NCBI GenBank assembly: GCA_017428765.1
Contig: JAFRQF010000005.1
Span: 119,121 to 183,120, forward strand
Length of the DNA stretch: 64,000 nucleotides
Reading direction: 5' to 3'
Source of the DNA: Erysipelotrichaceae bacterium
Lineage (GTDB): Bacteria > Bacillota_I > Bacilli_A > Erysipelotrichales > Erysipelotrichaceae
Shown: one piece after another, positions 7,504 through 16,061 of the stretch
How positions within the stretch are numbered: the first letter of the stretch is position 1
Layout of the letters: each line of letters begins with the position of its first letter
The notes under the pieces: model-generated
What the model was told of the DNA's origin: nothing
Databases searched by the model: none
The model's input: the letters and a program-made list of their open reading frames with translations, nothing else
Program-made: the position numbers and the translations under genes

Positions 7504-8697
7504 TTAAAGCCACTTGAAGAATTCTTCGACCAGCTTTGCGTAATCGCCTTCGACGATCAGATGGTGGTTGCCGATCGATTCGGTCAGGAAATACGAGACC
7601 GGTCTGTCCATCTTGAGTCGGATCTGCGTACGGCAGAGGTTGAATAAGCTCAGGTTCTCCAGAAGTTCTGCCTTGGATACGAAGAATTCGTTCAGCAGAC
7701 CGTCACACTTGAAGACGGTGACCGGACCTTCTTTCAGCTTACCGCGGAATGCGACACCGAGCTGTGACTCAAAGTGTGTCATGATCTCGAAGCTGGAAGG
7801 CATGTTGATCGGAAGCGTGCAGTGCGCAAAGATGATCTCGTTGTTGTCGGTATCGATCCTTGAAGGGTTGGCCATGAAGACCGGCTTCTCGGAAAGCTCA
7901 CCGATGACAGCCATCGAAAGAAGTGCCGGAACATCGCCCTCGCAGGACGCATAGATACCTTCCGCATTCAGGATGGCCAAAGCGGCACAGCCCGTGGAAT
8001 GAACGGTATCGAGCAGATCGAAACATCTTACCGTGACGCCGTTGAGCTCGTATTTGTCGACGATCCTGCGCAATGCACCGTAGATGCATAAAGCTTCTTC
8101 GATCTCATGTTCGTCATACCCTTTGGACTTGATGAGCTTGGTATATTCATTTTCAACGTACTGTTTCTTTGCGATCTCTTCAAAGAATTCTTCCATCGTG
8201 ACATCGATGATCTCGATGTTGTTGTATTCCTTGGACTGCTTTGCATCGACATTCGAGGAGATCAGCCAGTCGGAAGGTTCGCCGACTCTGGCGACCTTGA
8301 AACCGTCAAGTCTCTTCTTGGCCTTGAAGACCTGAGCAAGCTGCTTGATCCTGGATACGACGAAGTCATCGCTGCCGTGGATGATCTCACCCGGAAGATC
8401 GTTCTGACGCAGATAGGACAGGATCTCCATGGAAGCTGCTAAGGAGTTGTTTGCCCCGGTCGTCAGAAGGAAGTAAGGCTGCGGAAGCTTGTCCATATCT
8501 CTCTTGAAGATGCCTTCCGTACCGCCGCCGCCGATGAAATCGACGACCATATCATAATCATTGATGTGATCGACATCGGTCACTTCAAATTCAAAACCTG
8601 TTTCTTCGCTCAGTTTCTTCAGCCAAGGGAAATTGCCGTCATTGGCGATCTCGGCTGCCGCCGTAGCAGAAACGACATAATAAACACCAATTTTCAT
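7504..8697 (-). CDS. FucI/AraA-fold sugar isomerase-like protein
   Basis: 397 residues resembling L-fucose isomerase-related proteins (COG2407 type) rather than true FucI or AraA. The N-terminal half has alternating alpha/beta segments with a glycine-rich DFIGGGGTEGIF turn. The middle has VRCFDLLDTVHSTGC and ALAILNAEGIYASCEGDVPALLS, which match the metal-binding and active-site region of that family. The C-terminal beta region ends in EGDYAKLVEEFF. Substrate is unknown. It is co-oriented with and only 21 bases from cytidine deaminase, so a pentose released from nucleosides is one candidate. AAGGAG lies 14 bases before the ATG, a longer gap than usual. Confidence 0.7.
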   Translation of the reverse strand: MKIGVYYVVSATAAAEIANDGNFPWLKKLSEETGFEFEVTDVDHINDYDMVVDFIGGGGTEGIFKRDMDKLPQPYFLLTTGANNSLAASMEILSYLRQNDLPGEIIHGSDDFVVSRIKQLAQVFKAKKRLDGFKVARVGEPSDWLISSNVDAKQSKEYNNIEIIDVTMEEFFEEIAKKQYVENEYTKLIKSKGYDEHEIEEALCIYGALRRIVDKYELNGVTVRCFDLLDTVHSTGCAALAILNAEGIYASCEGDVPALLSMAVIGELSEKPVFMANPSRIDTDNNEIIFAHCTLPINMPSSFEIMTHFESQLGVAFRGKLKEGPVTVFKCDGLLNEFFVSKAELLENLSLFNLCRTQIRLKMDRPVSYFLTESIGNHHLIVEGDYAKLVEEFFKWL

Positions 8698-8744
8698 ATG
8701 TTTGTAAAACTCTCCTTACCCTTATTCTATCACCCGTACAAAAA

Positions 8745-8766
8745 AAGCCATATTGAAGTATGGCTT
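8745..8766 (-). terminator. Terminator of pyruvate kinase gene
   Basis: AAGCCATA/TATGGCTT stem (8745-8752 with 8759-8766), followed by seven Ts on the minus strand. It separates pyk from the FucI-like gene. Confidence 0.85.
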
Positions 8767-8773
8767 TTGAAAA

Positions 8774-10192
8774 CTATTTGACGGTGATGATCTTCATGAA
8801 GTTGGCAGAACCCTCGCCTGTCGGATAACCGGCGGAAAGGATGATCTGGGAACCCGGCTTGATGCCGTAGGATTTGACGACGGAAGAAGCGAGTTCATCG
8901 TCGTTGGTCATGTTGTTCTGTACATAAGAGAAGATCGGTTTGACGCCCCAGTAGACTTCCAGCTTGCCCTGGGTGGACTTGGTGAAGGTGACCGCAAAGA
9001 TTGGTACCGGCGGACGATACTTCGAGATACGTCTGGCAGTCGTTCCTCCCTGAGTGAAGACGACGATCGCTGCGATATCCAGGGTCAAAGTCGCATCCGA
9101 GATCGCGATACCGATGGCATCCTGAATGGTCTTGTTGTTGGAAGCCTTGGCGTGTTCGAGGTTCTCTCTGTAAGGAATGATCTTTTCCGTCGCTGCCGCG
9201 ATCTTGGCCATCGTCGAGACCGCCTCGACCGGATATTCACCGGCTGCCGTCTCCGCTGATAACATGACCGCATCGCTGCCGTCGAGCACTGCGTTGGAAA
9301 CATCGGATGCTTCAGCTCTGGTACAGCGCGGATTGGAAGTCATCGAATCCAGCATATGGGTCGCCGTGATGACGGCCTTGCCCTTCTTGTTGGCAAGCTC
9401 GATGATCTTTTTCTGATAGATCGGAACGAAAGCCGTTTCGACCTCGACGCCCAGGTCACCTCTTGCGACCATGACGCCGTCAGCTGCCTCCAGGATCTCA
9501 TCAAGGTTATCGAAACCTTCCTGGTTCTCGATCTTGGCGATGATCTGGATCTTCGGTTTGCCCATCTCCGTAATGATCTTACGGATCTTCATGACATCTT
9601 CCGCTCTTCTGACAAAGGATGCGGCGATGAAATCGACATCGTTCTGACAGCCGAAACGGATGTCTTCGTCATCCTTCATAGAGACGAACGGCATCGATAA
9701 TTTGACGCCCGGCACATTGCAGCCCTTCTTGGAAGCCAGCTGGCCGTTGACCTCGACTCTCGCCTTGATCTCTTTGCCATCGTTTTCCAATACGGTCAGT
9801 TTCTGCTTGCCATCATTGACTAAGATGTAATTTCCCGGGACGACATCATCGAAGATCTCCTTGCACTGGATCGTGAAACGCTCGTGTGTGCCTTCGATAT
9901 CTTCCCTTTGTATCGTAACGATCTCACCCTTCTGGTAAGTTTCGACATCATTCTTGAATGTACCTAAACGGATCTCCGGCCCCTTGGTATCCAGCATGAT
10001 GCCTAAGTTGATGCCGTTTTCCTTTTCTACTTTTCTGACTGTATTGATCCTGGCAAGATGCTCCTCATGGCTGCCGTGGGAAAAGTTCAGTCGGACGATA
10101 TTCATGCCCTCCTGGGCCATCTTCAGTATCGTCTCATAGCTGTCCGAAGCAGGTCCGAGGGTACAGATGATCTTGGTCTGTTTTCCGATCAT
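8774..10192 (-). CDS. pyk: Pyruvate kinase
   Basis: 472 residues, the core length without the extra C-terminal PEP-utilising domain found in some Bacillus enzymes. It makes ATP and pyruvate from phosphoenolpyruvate, the last step of glycolysis. Motifs: TKIICTLGPAS at the start, LNFSHGSHEEH, MLDTKGPEIR, IIAKIENQEG (catalytic Lys), MVARGDLGVE, ATHMLDSMTSNPRCTRAEASD and SAETAAGEYPVEAV. The frame is open 24 codons further upstream. The ATG at 10192 is chosen because AAGGAG stands nine bases before it and the family starts there. A TATAAT lies 34 bases upstream of this ATG. Confidence 0.97.
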   Translation of the reverse strand: MIGKQTKIICTLGPASDSYETILKMAQEGMNIVRLNFSHGSHEEHLARINTVRKVEKENGINLGIMLDTKGPEIRLGTFKNDVETYQKGEIVTIQREDIEGTHERFTIQCKEIFDDVVPGNYILVNDGKQKLTVLENDGKEIKARVEVNGQLASKKGCNVPGVKLSMPFVSMKDDEDIRFGCQNDVDFIAASFVRRAEDVMKIRKIITEMGKPKIQIIAKIENQEGFDNLDEILEAADGVMVARGDLGVEVETAFVPIYQKKIIELANKKGKAVITATHMLDSMTSNPRCTRAEASDVSNAVLDGSDAVMLSAETAAGEYPVEAVSTMAKIAAATEKIIPYRENLEHAKASNNKTIQDAIGIAISDATLTLDIAAIVVFTQGGTTARRISKYRPPVPIFAVTFTKSTQGKLEVYWGVKPIFSYVQNNMTNDDELASSVVKSYGIKPGSQIILSAGYPTGEGSANFMKIITVK

Positions 10193-10225
10193 AAATAGCT
10201 CTCCTTTTTTGAAACTAAAATCCAT

Positions 10226-10231
10226 TATAGC
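10226..10231 (-). promoter_or_regulatory. -10 box of the pyk promoter
   Basis: A perfect TATAAT on the minus strand just downstream of the terminator of the preceding gene and 34 bases before the pyk start. No convincing -35 box is visible at the expected distance. Confidence 0.45.
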
Positions 10232-10244
10232 TTTCTCAAATAAA

Positions 10245-10267
10245 AAAGCGACATAAATCGTCACTTT
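10245..10267 (-). terminator. Terminator after the XpaC-like gene
   Basis: Minus-strand stem AAAGTGAC/GTCGCTTT (one G-U pair, 7-base loop) followed by a T-run, immediately after the stop at 10276. It ends the patatin and XpaC-like gene pair. Confidence 0.75.
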
Positions 10268-10275
10268 TTCATCAC

Positions 10276-11250
10276 TTATTTTTCGTTTTTCTCAAGTAAA
10301 GCGTTTACTTTCACGACGTCGGCATCCAGCAGGTCGAGACCCTCCGGCTCTTCGTCCTTTTCAAAGGAGATGAAGACGGAATCGATCAGTTTCAGCGTAT
10401 CCAGCAGACGCCTCTTGGAAGAAGAAAGATCCACCAGCTTTTTATCATGTCCCTCCATCGTGATGTAGTCCGACACGATCTGAAGTAACATCGGCAGGTA
10501 GTGATCGTAGAGCTTTCTGAGCCTGTCGGAATGATCATAGATATTGTTTTCATTATCGATGATCCTTTGCGCGGTATCGCTCGTCTTTTCTTTGACTTCC
10601 TTATCTTTGATCTTTCTGGCAAGAAGCCTGAGCTTTTCTGCCGTATCCCTTCCGGATAAGACGAGGTCTTCTTCCGCCGCATACTTACGCATCCGGAAAG
10701 ATAAGTCGATGCTGTCCTTATTTTTAATGCGATCGAGGAACCGGCAGATCTGATCGTATAACTGCTTATCGGTCTTGGACAGTTCGTTCATAGACATCTT
10801 TCTGTCATCAGCCAGGACGACCTTCAAAGTATTGGCATTTCCTTTTGCCTTCTTATCTTCCTTGAAGAGCTTCGTTCCTTTGATCATATACAATTCGGAA
10901 TATTCGTTTAAGAACCTGTCGATCTTCGTGATATCGACCGTTGCCTTTTTCTTTCTTCCCTTTTCGTCTTTTGTCTCATAGCGCAGAAAACCGTCTTTGA
11001 TCAGAGTGCTTCCGCCTGCAGAAGGCGTCTTTTTTCCCGAAAAGATGGCAGCAATGAAAACGGACAGAGCCAGGATGCCCAATATGAACAATGAAATCAT
11101 AAAGATCGAGGACAAGACAGAAAGCACCTCCTTATCAAAAAGCGATATTCCGGTCTTGAAAGAAGTGAGTATCCCCAGGATCAGCAGAAGACTCAGCATG
11201 AAAGCTGCTGCATACAGGAAGATAGGGAATGTGCTTCTTTCTTTTTTCAT
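10276..11250 (-). CDS. Membrane-anchored protein, possibly XpaC-like
   Basis: 324 residues. Two hydrophobic segments (about residues 8-28 and 45-70) are followed by a Lys/Glu-rich cytoplasmic part with strong helical and coiled-coil character. The C-terminal stretch around HSDRLRKLYDHYLPMLLQIV resembles the XpaC family (5-bromo-4-chloroindolyl phosphate hydrolysis protein), whose function is unknown. The match is by eye and weak. The gene begins three bases after the stop of the patatin gene with no clear ribosome binding site, so its translation is probably coupled. The membrane topology and pairing with a phospholipase hint at an envelope role, nothing more. Confidence 0.6.
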   Translation of the reverse strand: MKKERSTFPIFLYAAAFMLSLLLILGILTSFKTGISLFDKEVLSVLSSIFMISLFILGILALSVFIAAIFSGKKTPSAGGSTLIKDGFLRYETKDEKGRKKKATVDITKIDRFLNEYSELYMIKGTKLFKEDKKAKGNANTLKVVLADDRKMSMNELSKTDKQLYDQICRFLDRIKNKDSIDLSFRMRKYAAEEDLVLSGRDTAEKLRLLARKIKDKEVKEKTSDTAQRIIDNENNIYDHSDRLRKLYDHYLPMLLQIVSDYITMEGHDKKLVDLSSSKRRLLDTLKLIDSVFISFEKDEEPEGLDLLDADVVKVNALLEKNEK

Positions 11251-11253
11251 TTC

Positions 11254-12090
11254 TTATAACTGCCGTATGATATCGATGTATTCTTTGGCCTTGGTATAGC
11301 CGTGGTAATACGACATCAGCAGATCGTCCTCGTTGGATTCGAGCCTGCTGACTTCCTTCATGGAAGGACGGATGATGATGGCCTTGCCCTGCCGTTCCAG
11401 TTCTTCCGCATAATCCACCTGATCGTGATAGAGCTTCGTGCGGTTTTCCAGAGCCTTGAGGAAATTCGGATATTTTCCATAGATCCTGCGGAAAAGAGCC
11501 AGTGCCGCATCATTGATGTGGGAGTAGTTGCCCTTCTTGCGGGTCAGTACGACCACGAGCTTGTCGCAGCCTTCATCCAACGCCTTCTGTACCGGGATCG
11601 AATCGCAGATCCCGCCGTCCATATACAGCTGGTCACCGATCTCTACCGGTTCCGTGAGACCCGGCATCGAACAGGAAGCCTTGCCGATGACGCGGGAAAG
11701 TTCGATATCGTTGGTATGCATGTACTCCGCCTGCCCGGTGAGGATATTGGAAACCACCATATCCCAGTGCTGGGGATTGGAAATGAAGGCATCGAAATCG
11801 AAGTCATACTGTTCCGTATACTCGTAGAAGATCTTATCGAGATCGACGAACTTGTGGGACTCGATCATCTGCGGAACGCCCCAGAACGAATTGCTACGGT
11901 CTTTCTGTATCATGCAGGCACGGGCATAGCCTCTTTGCTTTCCCACATAGGCAAACAGGTTGCAGGAACCTGCCGAAACACCGACCACATAATCAAATTT
12001 TATATCTTTATCCAGGAAGCAGTCGATGACGCCGCCGGTGAACACACCGCGAAGTCCGCCGCCTTCCAGGACCAAACCGGTCTTAGACAT
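11254..12090 (-). CDS. Patatin-like phospholipase
   Basis: 278 residues of the bacterial patatin family (YjjU/RssA type). These serine hydrolases use a Ser-Asp dyad. The oxyanion hole LEGGGLRGVF is at residues 8-17, the nucleophile elbow GVSAGS at about 38-43, and the catalytic Asp in MDGGICDSIPV near 170. The C-terminal third is basic and helical. GGAG precedes the ATG by seven bases, and a TATAAT is present about 30 bases upstream, between this gene and the upstream tRNA. It probably cleaves membrane phospholipids or acyl esters in the cytoplasm; substrate is not predictable. Confidence 0.9.
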   Translation of the reverse strand: MSKTGLVLEGGGLRGVFTGGVIDCFLDKDIKFDYVVGVSAGSCNLFAYVGKQRGYARACMIQKDRSNSFWGVPQMIESHKFVDLDKIFYEYTEQYDFDFDAFISNPQHWDMVVSNILTGQAEYMHTNDIELSRVIGKASCSMPGLTEPVEIGDQLYMDGGICDSIPVQKALDEGCDKLVVVLTRKKGNYSHINDAALALFRRIYGKYPNFLKALENRTKLYHDQVDYAEELERQGKAIIIRPSMKEVSRLESNEDDLLMSYYHGYTKAKEYIDIIRQL

Positions 12091-12143
12091 ATTCTCATCT
12101 CCATTATCTATATATTTCTATTATACAAAACAAAAAAAGAATA

Positions 12144-12220
12144 TGGTCAGGATGAAGGGATTCGAACCCTTGACCTCTTACACCCGAAGCAAGCGCTCCA
12201 CCAAGCTGAGCTACATCCTG
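12144..12220 (-). tRNA. tRNA-Pro (anticodon CGG)
   Basis: A 77-base cloverleaf including encoded CCA. Acceptor CAGGATG/CATCCTG, D arm GCTC..GAGC, anticodon stem CTTGC/GTAAG with loop TTCGGGT (anticodon CGG, reads CCG), and T arm AGGGTTCGAATCCCT. It is flanked by an 11-bp inverted repeat: AAAAGAATATG (12135-12145) with CATATTCTTTT (12225-12235). A T-rich tract follows on the transcribed strand, so the flanks themselves can form the base of a terminator stem around the tRNA. Confidence 0.95.
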
Positions 12221-12246
12221 AAGTCATATTCTTTTGTGCATATTCT

Positions 12247-12274
12247 ATTTTACATCTTTTTCAATCAGATTCAA
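12247..12274 (-). promoter_or_regulatory. Promoter of tRNA-Pro
   Basis: Minus strand TTGAAT (12269-12274), 16 bases, TAAAAT (12247-12252). It predicts a start about 20 bases before the mature tRNA 5' end. Confidence 0.5.
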
Positions 12275-12281
12275 CTAACTT

Positions 12282-14171
12282 TTAATCCAATTGCGCCTTA
12301 CCGGTATAAAGCTGATAGTAACGGCCTTTCTGTGCGATCAGAGATTCATGATCGCCGCGTTCGATGATCTGACCGTGTTCCAGTACGATGATCGCATTGG
12401 CGTTGCGTACCGTGGAAAGACGATGGGCGATGACGAAAGTCGTACGGCCCTTCATGAGTTCATCCATGCCCTTTTCGATCAGCTTCTCGGTATGGGTATC
12501 GATGGAAGACGTCGCCTCATCCAGTACCATGACCGGCGGATCGGCAACGGCACATCTTGCGATATTGAGTAACTGTCTCTGGCCTTGCGATAAGTTGGAT
12601 CCGTTAGCACTCAGCATCGTCTGATAGCCGTGCGGCAGTCTTTCGATGAAGGAATCCGCATTGGAGATCCTGGCTGCTTCGATGCATTCCTCATCGGTGG
12701 CATCGAGCCTGCCGTAACGGATGTTGTCCATGATGGTACCGGAGAACAGGTTGGTATCCTGCAGAACGACACCGACCGAACGTCTCAGGTCGTCTTTCTT
12801 TATCTCCTTGATCGGAATGCCGTCGAAGGTGATCATGCCTTCCTGGTCTTCCACATCATAGAAACGGTTGATCAGATTGGTGATCGTCGTCTTGCCCGCA
12901 CCGGTCGAACCGACGAAAGCGATCTTCTGACCCGGATTGGCATATAAGGAGATATCCTTGAGGATATCCTTGCCTTCCGTATAACGGAACGTGACATTGT
13001 TCAGACGGATATCGCCTTTAAGCTCCACATACTTCGGCGGATCGATCGGGATCTTCCATGCCCAGCGGGAAGTCTTCTCGGAAGTCTCGACGAGCTCTTC
13101 CTTGTCTTCTTCCACGTTGACCAGTTCGATGATGCCGTAGTCGAGTTCCGCTTCCTTGTCCATCAGATCGAAGACTCTCTCTGCGCCGGCCAGCGACATC
13201 ATGATGCCGTTGAACTGCTGGGAGAGGTTGGAGATCGGTCCGGCAAACTGTCTTACGAACAGTAAGAAGGAAGCCAGATCGCCGATACGCAACTGTCCGT
13301 CGATGCACATGCGTCCGCCCACGACCGCCACGATCGCATAAGCGATGTAGCCCAGATTTCCGTTGATCGGCATCAGCATCGATGCATAGGCATTGGAACG
13401 CAGCGAATAATCATAGAGCTTTTCGTTGAATTCTTTGAATCCAGCGATCGCCTGCTTCTCATGGTTGAAGACCTTGATGACCTTCTGACCGGAGAACATC
13501 TCCTGCGTATAACCGTTGATGTTGGAGATCTGCCTCTGCAATCCGGCAAAGGTCTTTCTGGAACCTTTTGCCAGGATGAATGTCGCCGTGAACATCACGA
13601 TGAGCACTGCCACCATGATGAAAGCAAGGCGGACATTGAGGGCAAACATGAAGATGTAACAGCCGACCAAGGTGATCAAAGTCGTGATCAGTGTCGGGAA
13701 ACCGTCCGCCAGCATCGGTCTTATGGTATCGATGTCGTTGGTGTAGTAGTTCATGACTTCACCATGCGTCCTGGAATCAAAGAAACGCACCGGCAGTTTC
13801 TCCATGACACGGAAGAGGTCCTTGCGCATATCGTCAAGGACGCCGGTCGAAACGATCGACATCAGCTTGGAGAAACTGTAGGAAGAGATCAGGCCGATCG
13901 CATAGACGCTGATCATCACCATCAGCATTCCCCGGAAACCGCTGAGATCCGGATTTTCCTGTCCGATATACGGAACGACATAGTTATTTAAGATCGGTGT
14001 GAAAAGATAGGATGAGATGACACCGGTCAGCGATGAAAGGATCGTGAAAACGATCGCCGCGATGAATGCCAGTCGGTAGCGCTTGCCGATATAGGAGAAG
14101 CACTTGCCGATGGTACCGATGACATCGTTTGCTTTCGATGTACGAAGCTGTCTGTAACCCTGCTGTGCCAT
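12282..14171 (-). CDS. ABC exporter half-transporter, canonical ATPase site subunit
   Basis: 629 residues: a six-helix exporter membrane domain (about residues 30-340) and a C-terminal nucleotide-binding domain. Walker A is GSTGAGKTT, the signature is NLSQGQRQ, Walker B is VMVLDEATSS with the catalytic Glu, and the switch His is in FVIAHRLST. A Glu-rich linker with VNVEEDKEELVET precedes the ATPase domain. It overlaps its upstream partner by one base (TAATG) and together they form a heterodimeric type IV exporter, as in LmrCD or TM287/288. The substrate is unknown; drugs, lipids or peptides are known cargo of this family. Confidence 0.9.
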   Translation of the reverse strand: MAQQGYRQLRTSKANDVIGTIGKCFSYIGKRYRLAFIAAIVFTILSSLTGVISSYLFTPILNNYVVPYIGQENPDLSGFRGMLMVMISVYAIGLISSYSFSKLMSIVSTGVLDDMRKDLFRVMEKLPVRFFDSRTHGEVMNYYTNDIDTIRPMLADGFPTLITTLITLVGCYIFMFALNVRLAFIMVAVLIVMFTATFILAKGSRKTFAGLQRQISNINGYTQEMFSGQKVIKVFNHEKQAIAGFKEFNEKLYDYSLRSNAYASMLMPINGNLGYIAYAIVAVVGGRMCIDGQLRIGDLASFLLFVRQFAGPISNLSQQFNGIMMSLAGAERVFDLMDKEAELDYGIIELVNVEEDKEELVETSEKTSRWAWKIPIDPPKYVELKGDIRLNNVTFRYTEGKDILKDISLYANPGQKIAFVGSTGAGKTTITNLINRFYDVEDQEGMITFDGIPIKEIKKDDLRRSVGVVLQDTNLFSGTIMDNIRYGRLDATDEECIEAARISNADSFIERLPHGYQTMLSANGSNLSQGQRQLLNIARCAVADPPVMVLDEATSSIDTHTEKLIEKGMDELMKGRTTFVIAHRLSTVRNANAIIVLEHGQIIERGDHESLIAQKGRYYQLYTGKAQLD

Positions 14172-15907
14172 TATTCCAGTGCTCCTTCCATCTGTGTATT
14201 GTAAAGATCGCGATAGACTTCATTTCTCGCCATGAGTTCATCATGGTTGCCGATATCCTGGATCTTTCCTTCGTTCATGATGATGATGCGGTCCGCCTCC
14301 TTGACGGAAGCGACACGCTGGGCGATGATGATCGTCGTCATGCCGCCGAGCTTTTCTTTCAAAGCCAGCTGGATGCGATGATCCGTATCCGTATCGACCG
14401 CGCTGGTCGAATCATCCAGGATGATGATCTTCGGATGTTTGAGCAGTGCCCTTGCGATGCAAAGTCTCTGCTTCTGTCCGCCGGAAACATTGACACCGCC
14501 CTGTCCGAGGTCAGTCTCATATTTTTTCGGCATGCCTTGAATGAAATCATCGGCTTGCGCATACTTACAGGCTTCCACGATCTCTTCGTGGGTCGCCTCC
14601 GGATTGCCCCATTTCATATTTTCTTCGATCGTTCCCGAGAACAGCGTGTTCTTCTGTAAGACCATCGCTACGGCTTCCCGCAGATGATCGAGCTTGTATT
14701 CTTTGACATTGTGACCGCCGACCAACACTTCACCTCTGTTCGCGTCATACAAACGCGGAATGAGCTGCACCAGCGTCGACTTGGATGAGCCGGTCGGGCC
14801 TAAGATGCCGATGACTTCGCCGGAACGTATCGAAAGATCGATATCGCTCAATACGTCTTTTTCCGCATCATCGGAATACTTGAAGGCGACATCCCTGAAT
14901 TCGATGGAGCCGTCTTCCACCTGCAGATCGGGATCGGCATCCTCATCGGTGACCTTCGGCCTTTCATCGAGGATCTCATTGGCACGGTCGACCGAAGCCT
15001 GGGCCATGACTACCTGAAGGAAGACATTGGAGATCATCAATAAGGCAAATAAGATCGCCCGGATATAAGAGATATAGGCCATGAAATTGCCGGTCGTCAT
15101 CGTGCCGGCGATGACATCTTTACCGCCCACCCAGGCGATGATGACCATGCAGGCATACATGACCAGTTCAAAGAACGGCCGGTTGAGGATAACGATCTTT
15201 TCGGCGAAACGCTGGGCCTTCATGACGCTTTCCGAAGACCTGTCGAATTTTTCCGTCTCATAGCCTTCCCGGACGAAGGTCTTGACGACACGGATGCCTT
15301 CGATGTTTTCTTCCAGGTTTGCGTCCAATGCATCGAACTTCAGCATCATCTGACGGAAACGCGGATGCGCCTTGGTATAGATGAAGAAAAGTCCGACGCC
15401 TAAGATCGGGATCGTTACGGCAAAGATGCTGGCAAGAGAGGCGTTCATCGTGAAGACGAAGTAGGCTGACAGGACCAGGTTGATCGGTGCTCTTATCAGC
15501 ATCCTGACGATGGAGACATAGGCCATGCGAAGCATGCGCATGTCTGCTGTCAGACGCATGACGACCGTCGGTACCGGATACTTCTCGATGTTTTCAAAGC
15601 TGTATTCCTGTATCTTGGAAAACATCGCAAAACGGATATTGCGGATGAATCTGGTCGAAGCGATCGATGAGAAAAGGCCTGACAGAGCGCCAAACAGTGC
15701 CCCGAGCAGTGCCAGGATGACCATGTAGACACCTCTTTGCCAGATGTATTCCATGTCACCGTTCATGCCGTAGATGCCTTTATCGATGATGTCGGACATC
15801 ACCAGCGGGATCAGAGCATCGACCGCAACTTCCGCGGCGGTGAAAACAGGCCCCAGCAGGGCTGCCCACCAGCCGTCTTTCGTATATTTCTTTAACAATC
15901 TGAACAT
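14171..15907 (-). CDS. ABC exporter half-transporter, degenerate ATPase site subunit
   Basis: 578 residues, partner of the next gene. Its ATPase domain has GPTGSSKST as Walker A, NVSGGQKQR as signature, IIILDDSTSAVD (Asp replacing the catalytic Glu) and IIIAQRVAS (Gln replacing the switch His): the usual non-catalytic half of a heterodimer. The frame is open 95 codons further upstream, but MFRLLKKY is the normal family start. That ATG lacks a ribosome binding site. An extended -10 box, TGGTACTAT, ends exactly six bases before it, so a leaderless transcript is likely. The extra upstream codons would run through the promoter region shared with the divergent DUF937 gene. Confidence 0.88.
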   Translation of the reverse strand: MFRLLKKYTKDGWWAALLGPVFTAAEVAVDALIPLVMSDIIDKGIYGMNGDMEYIWQRGVYMVILALLGALFGALSGLFSSIASTRFIRNIRFAMFSKIQEYSFENIEKYPVPTVVMRLTADMRMLRMAYVSIVRMLIRAPINLVLSAYFVFTMNASLASIFAVTIPILGVGLFFIYTKAHPRFRQMMLKFDALDANLEENIEGIRVVKTFVREGYETEKFDRSSESVMKAQRFAEKIVILNRPFFELVMYACMVIIAWVGGKDVIAGTMTTGNFMAYISYIRAILFALLMISNVFLQVVMAQASVDRANEILDERPKVTDEDADPDLQVEDGSIEFRDVAFKYSDDAEKDVLSDIDLSIRSGEVIGILGPTGSSKSTLVQLIPRLYDANRGEVLVGGHNVKEYKLDHLREAVAMVLQKNTLFSGTIEENMKWGNPEATHEEIVEACKYAQADDFIQGMPKKYETDLGQGGVNVSGGQKQRLCIARALLKHPKIIILDDSTSAVDTDTDHRIQLALKEKLGGMTTIIIAQRVASVKEADRIIIMNEGKIQDIGNHDELMARNEVYRDLYNTQMEGALE

Positions 15908-15913
15908 ACTAAA

Positions 15914-15922
15914 ATAGTACCA
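15914..15922 (-). promoter_or_regulatory. Extended -10 promoter abutting an ATG (leaderless type)
   Basis: Minus strand TGG-TACTAT with the hexamer at 15914-15919. Six bases separate it from the start codon at 15907, placing the predicted transcript start at or next to the A of the ATG. Confidence 0.5.
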
Positions 15923-15981
15923 CTTTTTGCCTCGGTCATTGCCTCTAAGATGCATGAATGGCATTCCGGAAAGCGCACTTG

Positions 15982-16007
15982 TAATCAATGTAAAAAACAT
16001 TTGATTA
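15982..16007. promoter_or_regulatory. Imperfect palindrome between divergent genes
   Basis: TAATCAATGT and ACATTTGATTA (one extra base) form a dyad in the 154-base gap between the ABC exporter and DUF937 genes. It could be an operator; no cognate regulator is adjacent. Confidence 0.3.
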
Positions 16008-16061
16008 AAACCCGTAACAAAAAGATGTAAAATGAATTTATAAAAGCAAGGAGAATGAATA

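Noticed and set aside
11302..12285. Plus-strand open frame of 327 codons opposite the patatin gene and tRNA-Pro
   Set aside because: It mirrors a confident minus-strand phospholipase gene, runs through a tRNA, has no ribosome binding site and shows no recognisable domain.
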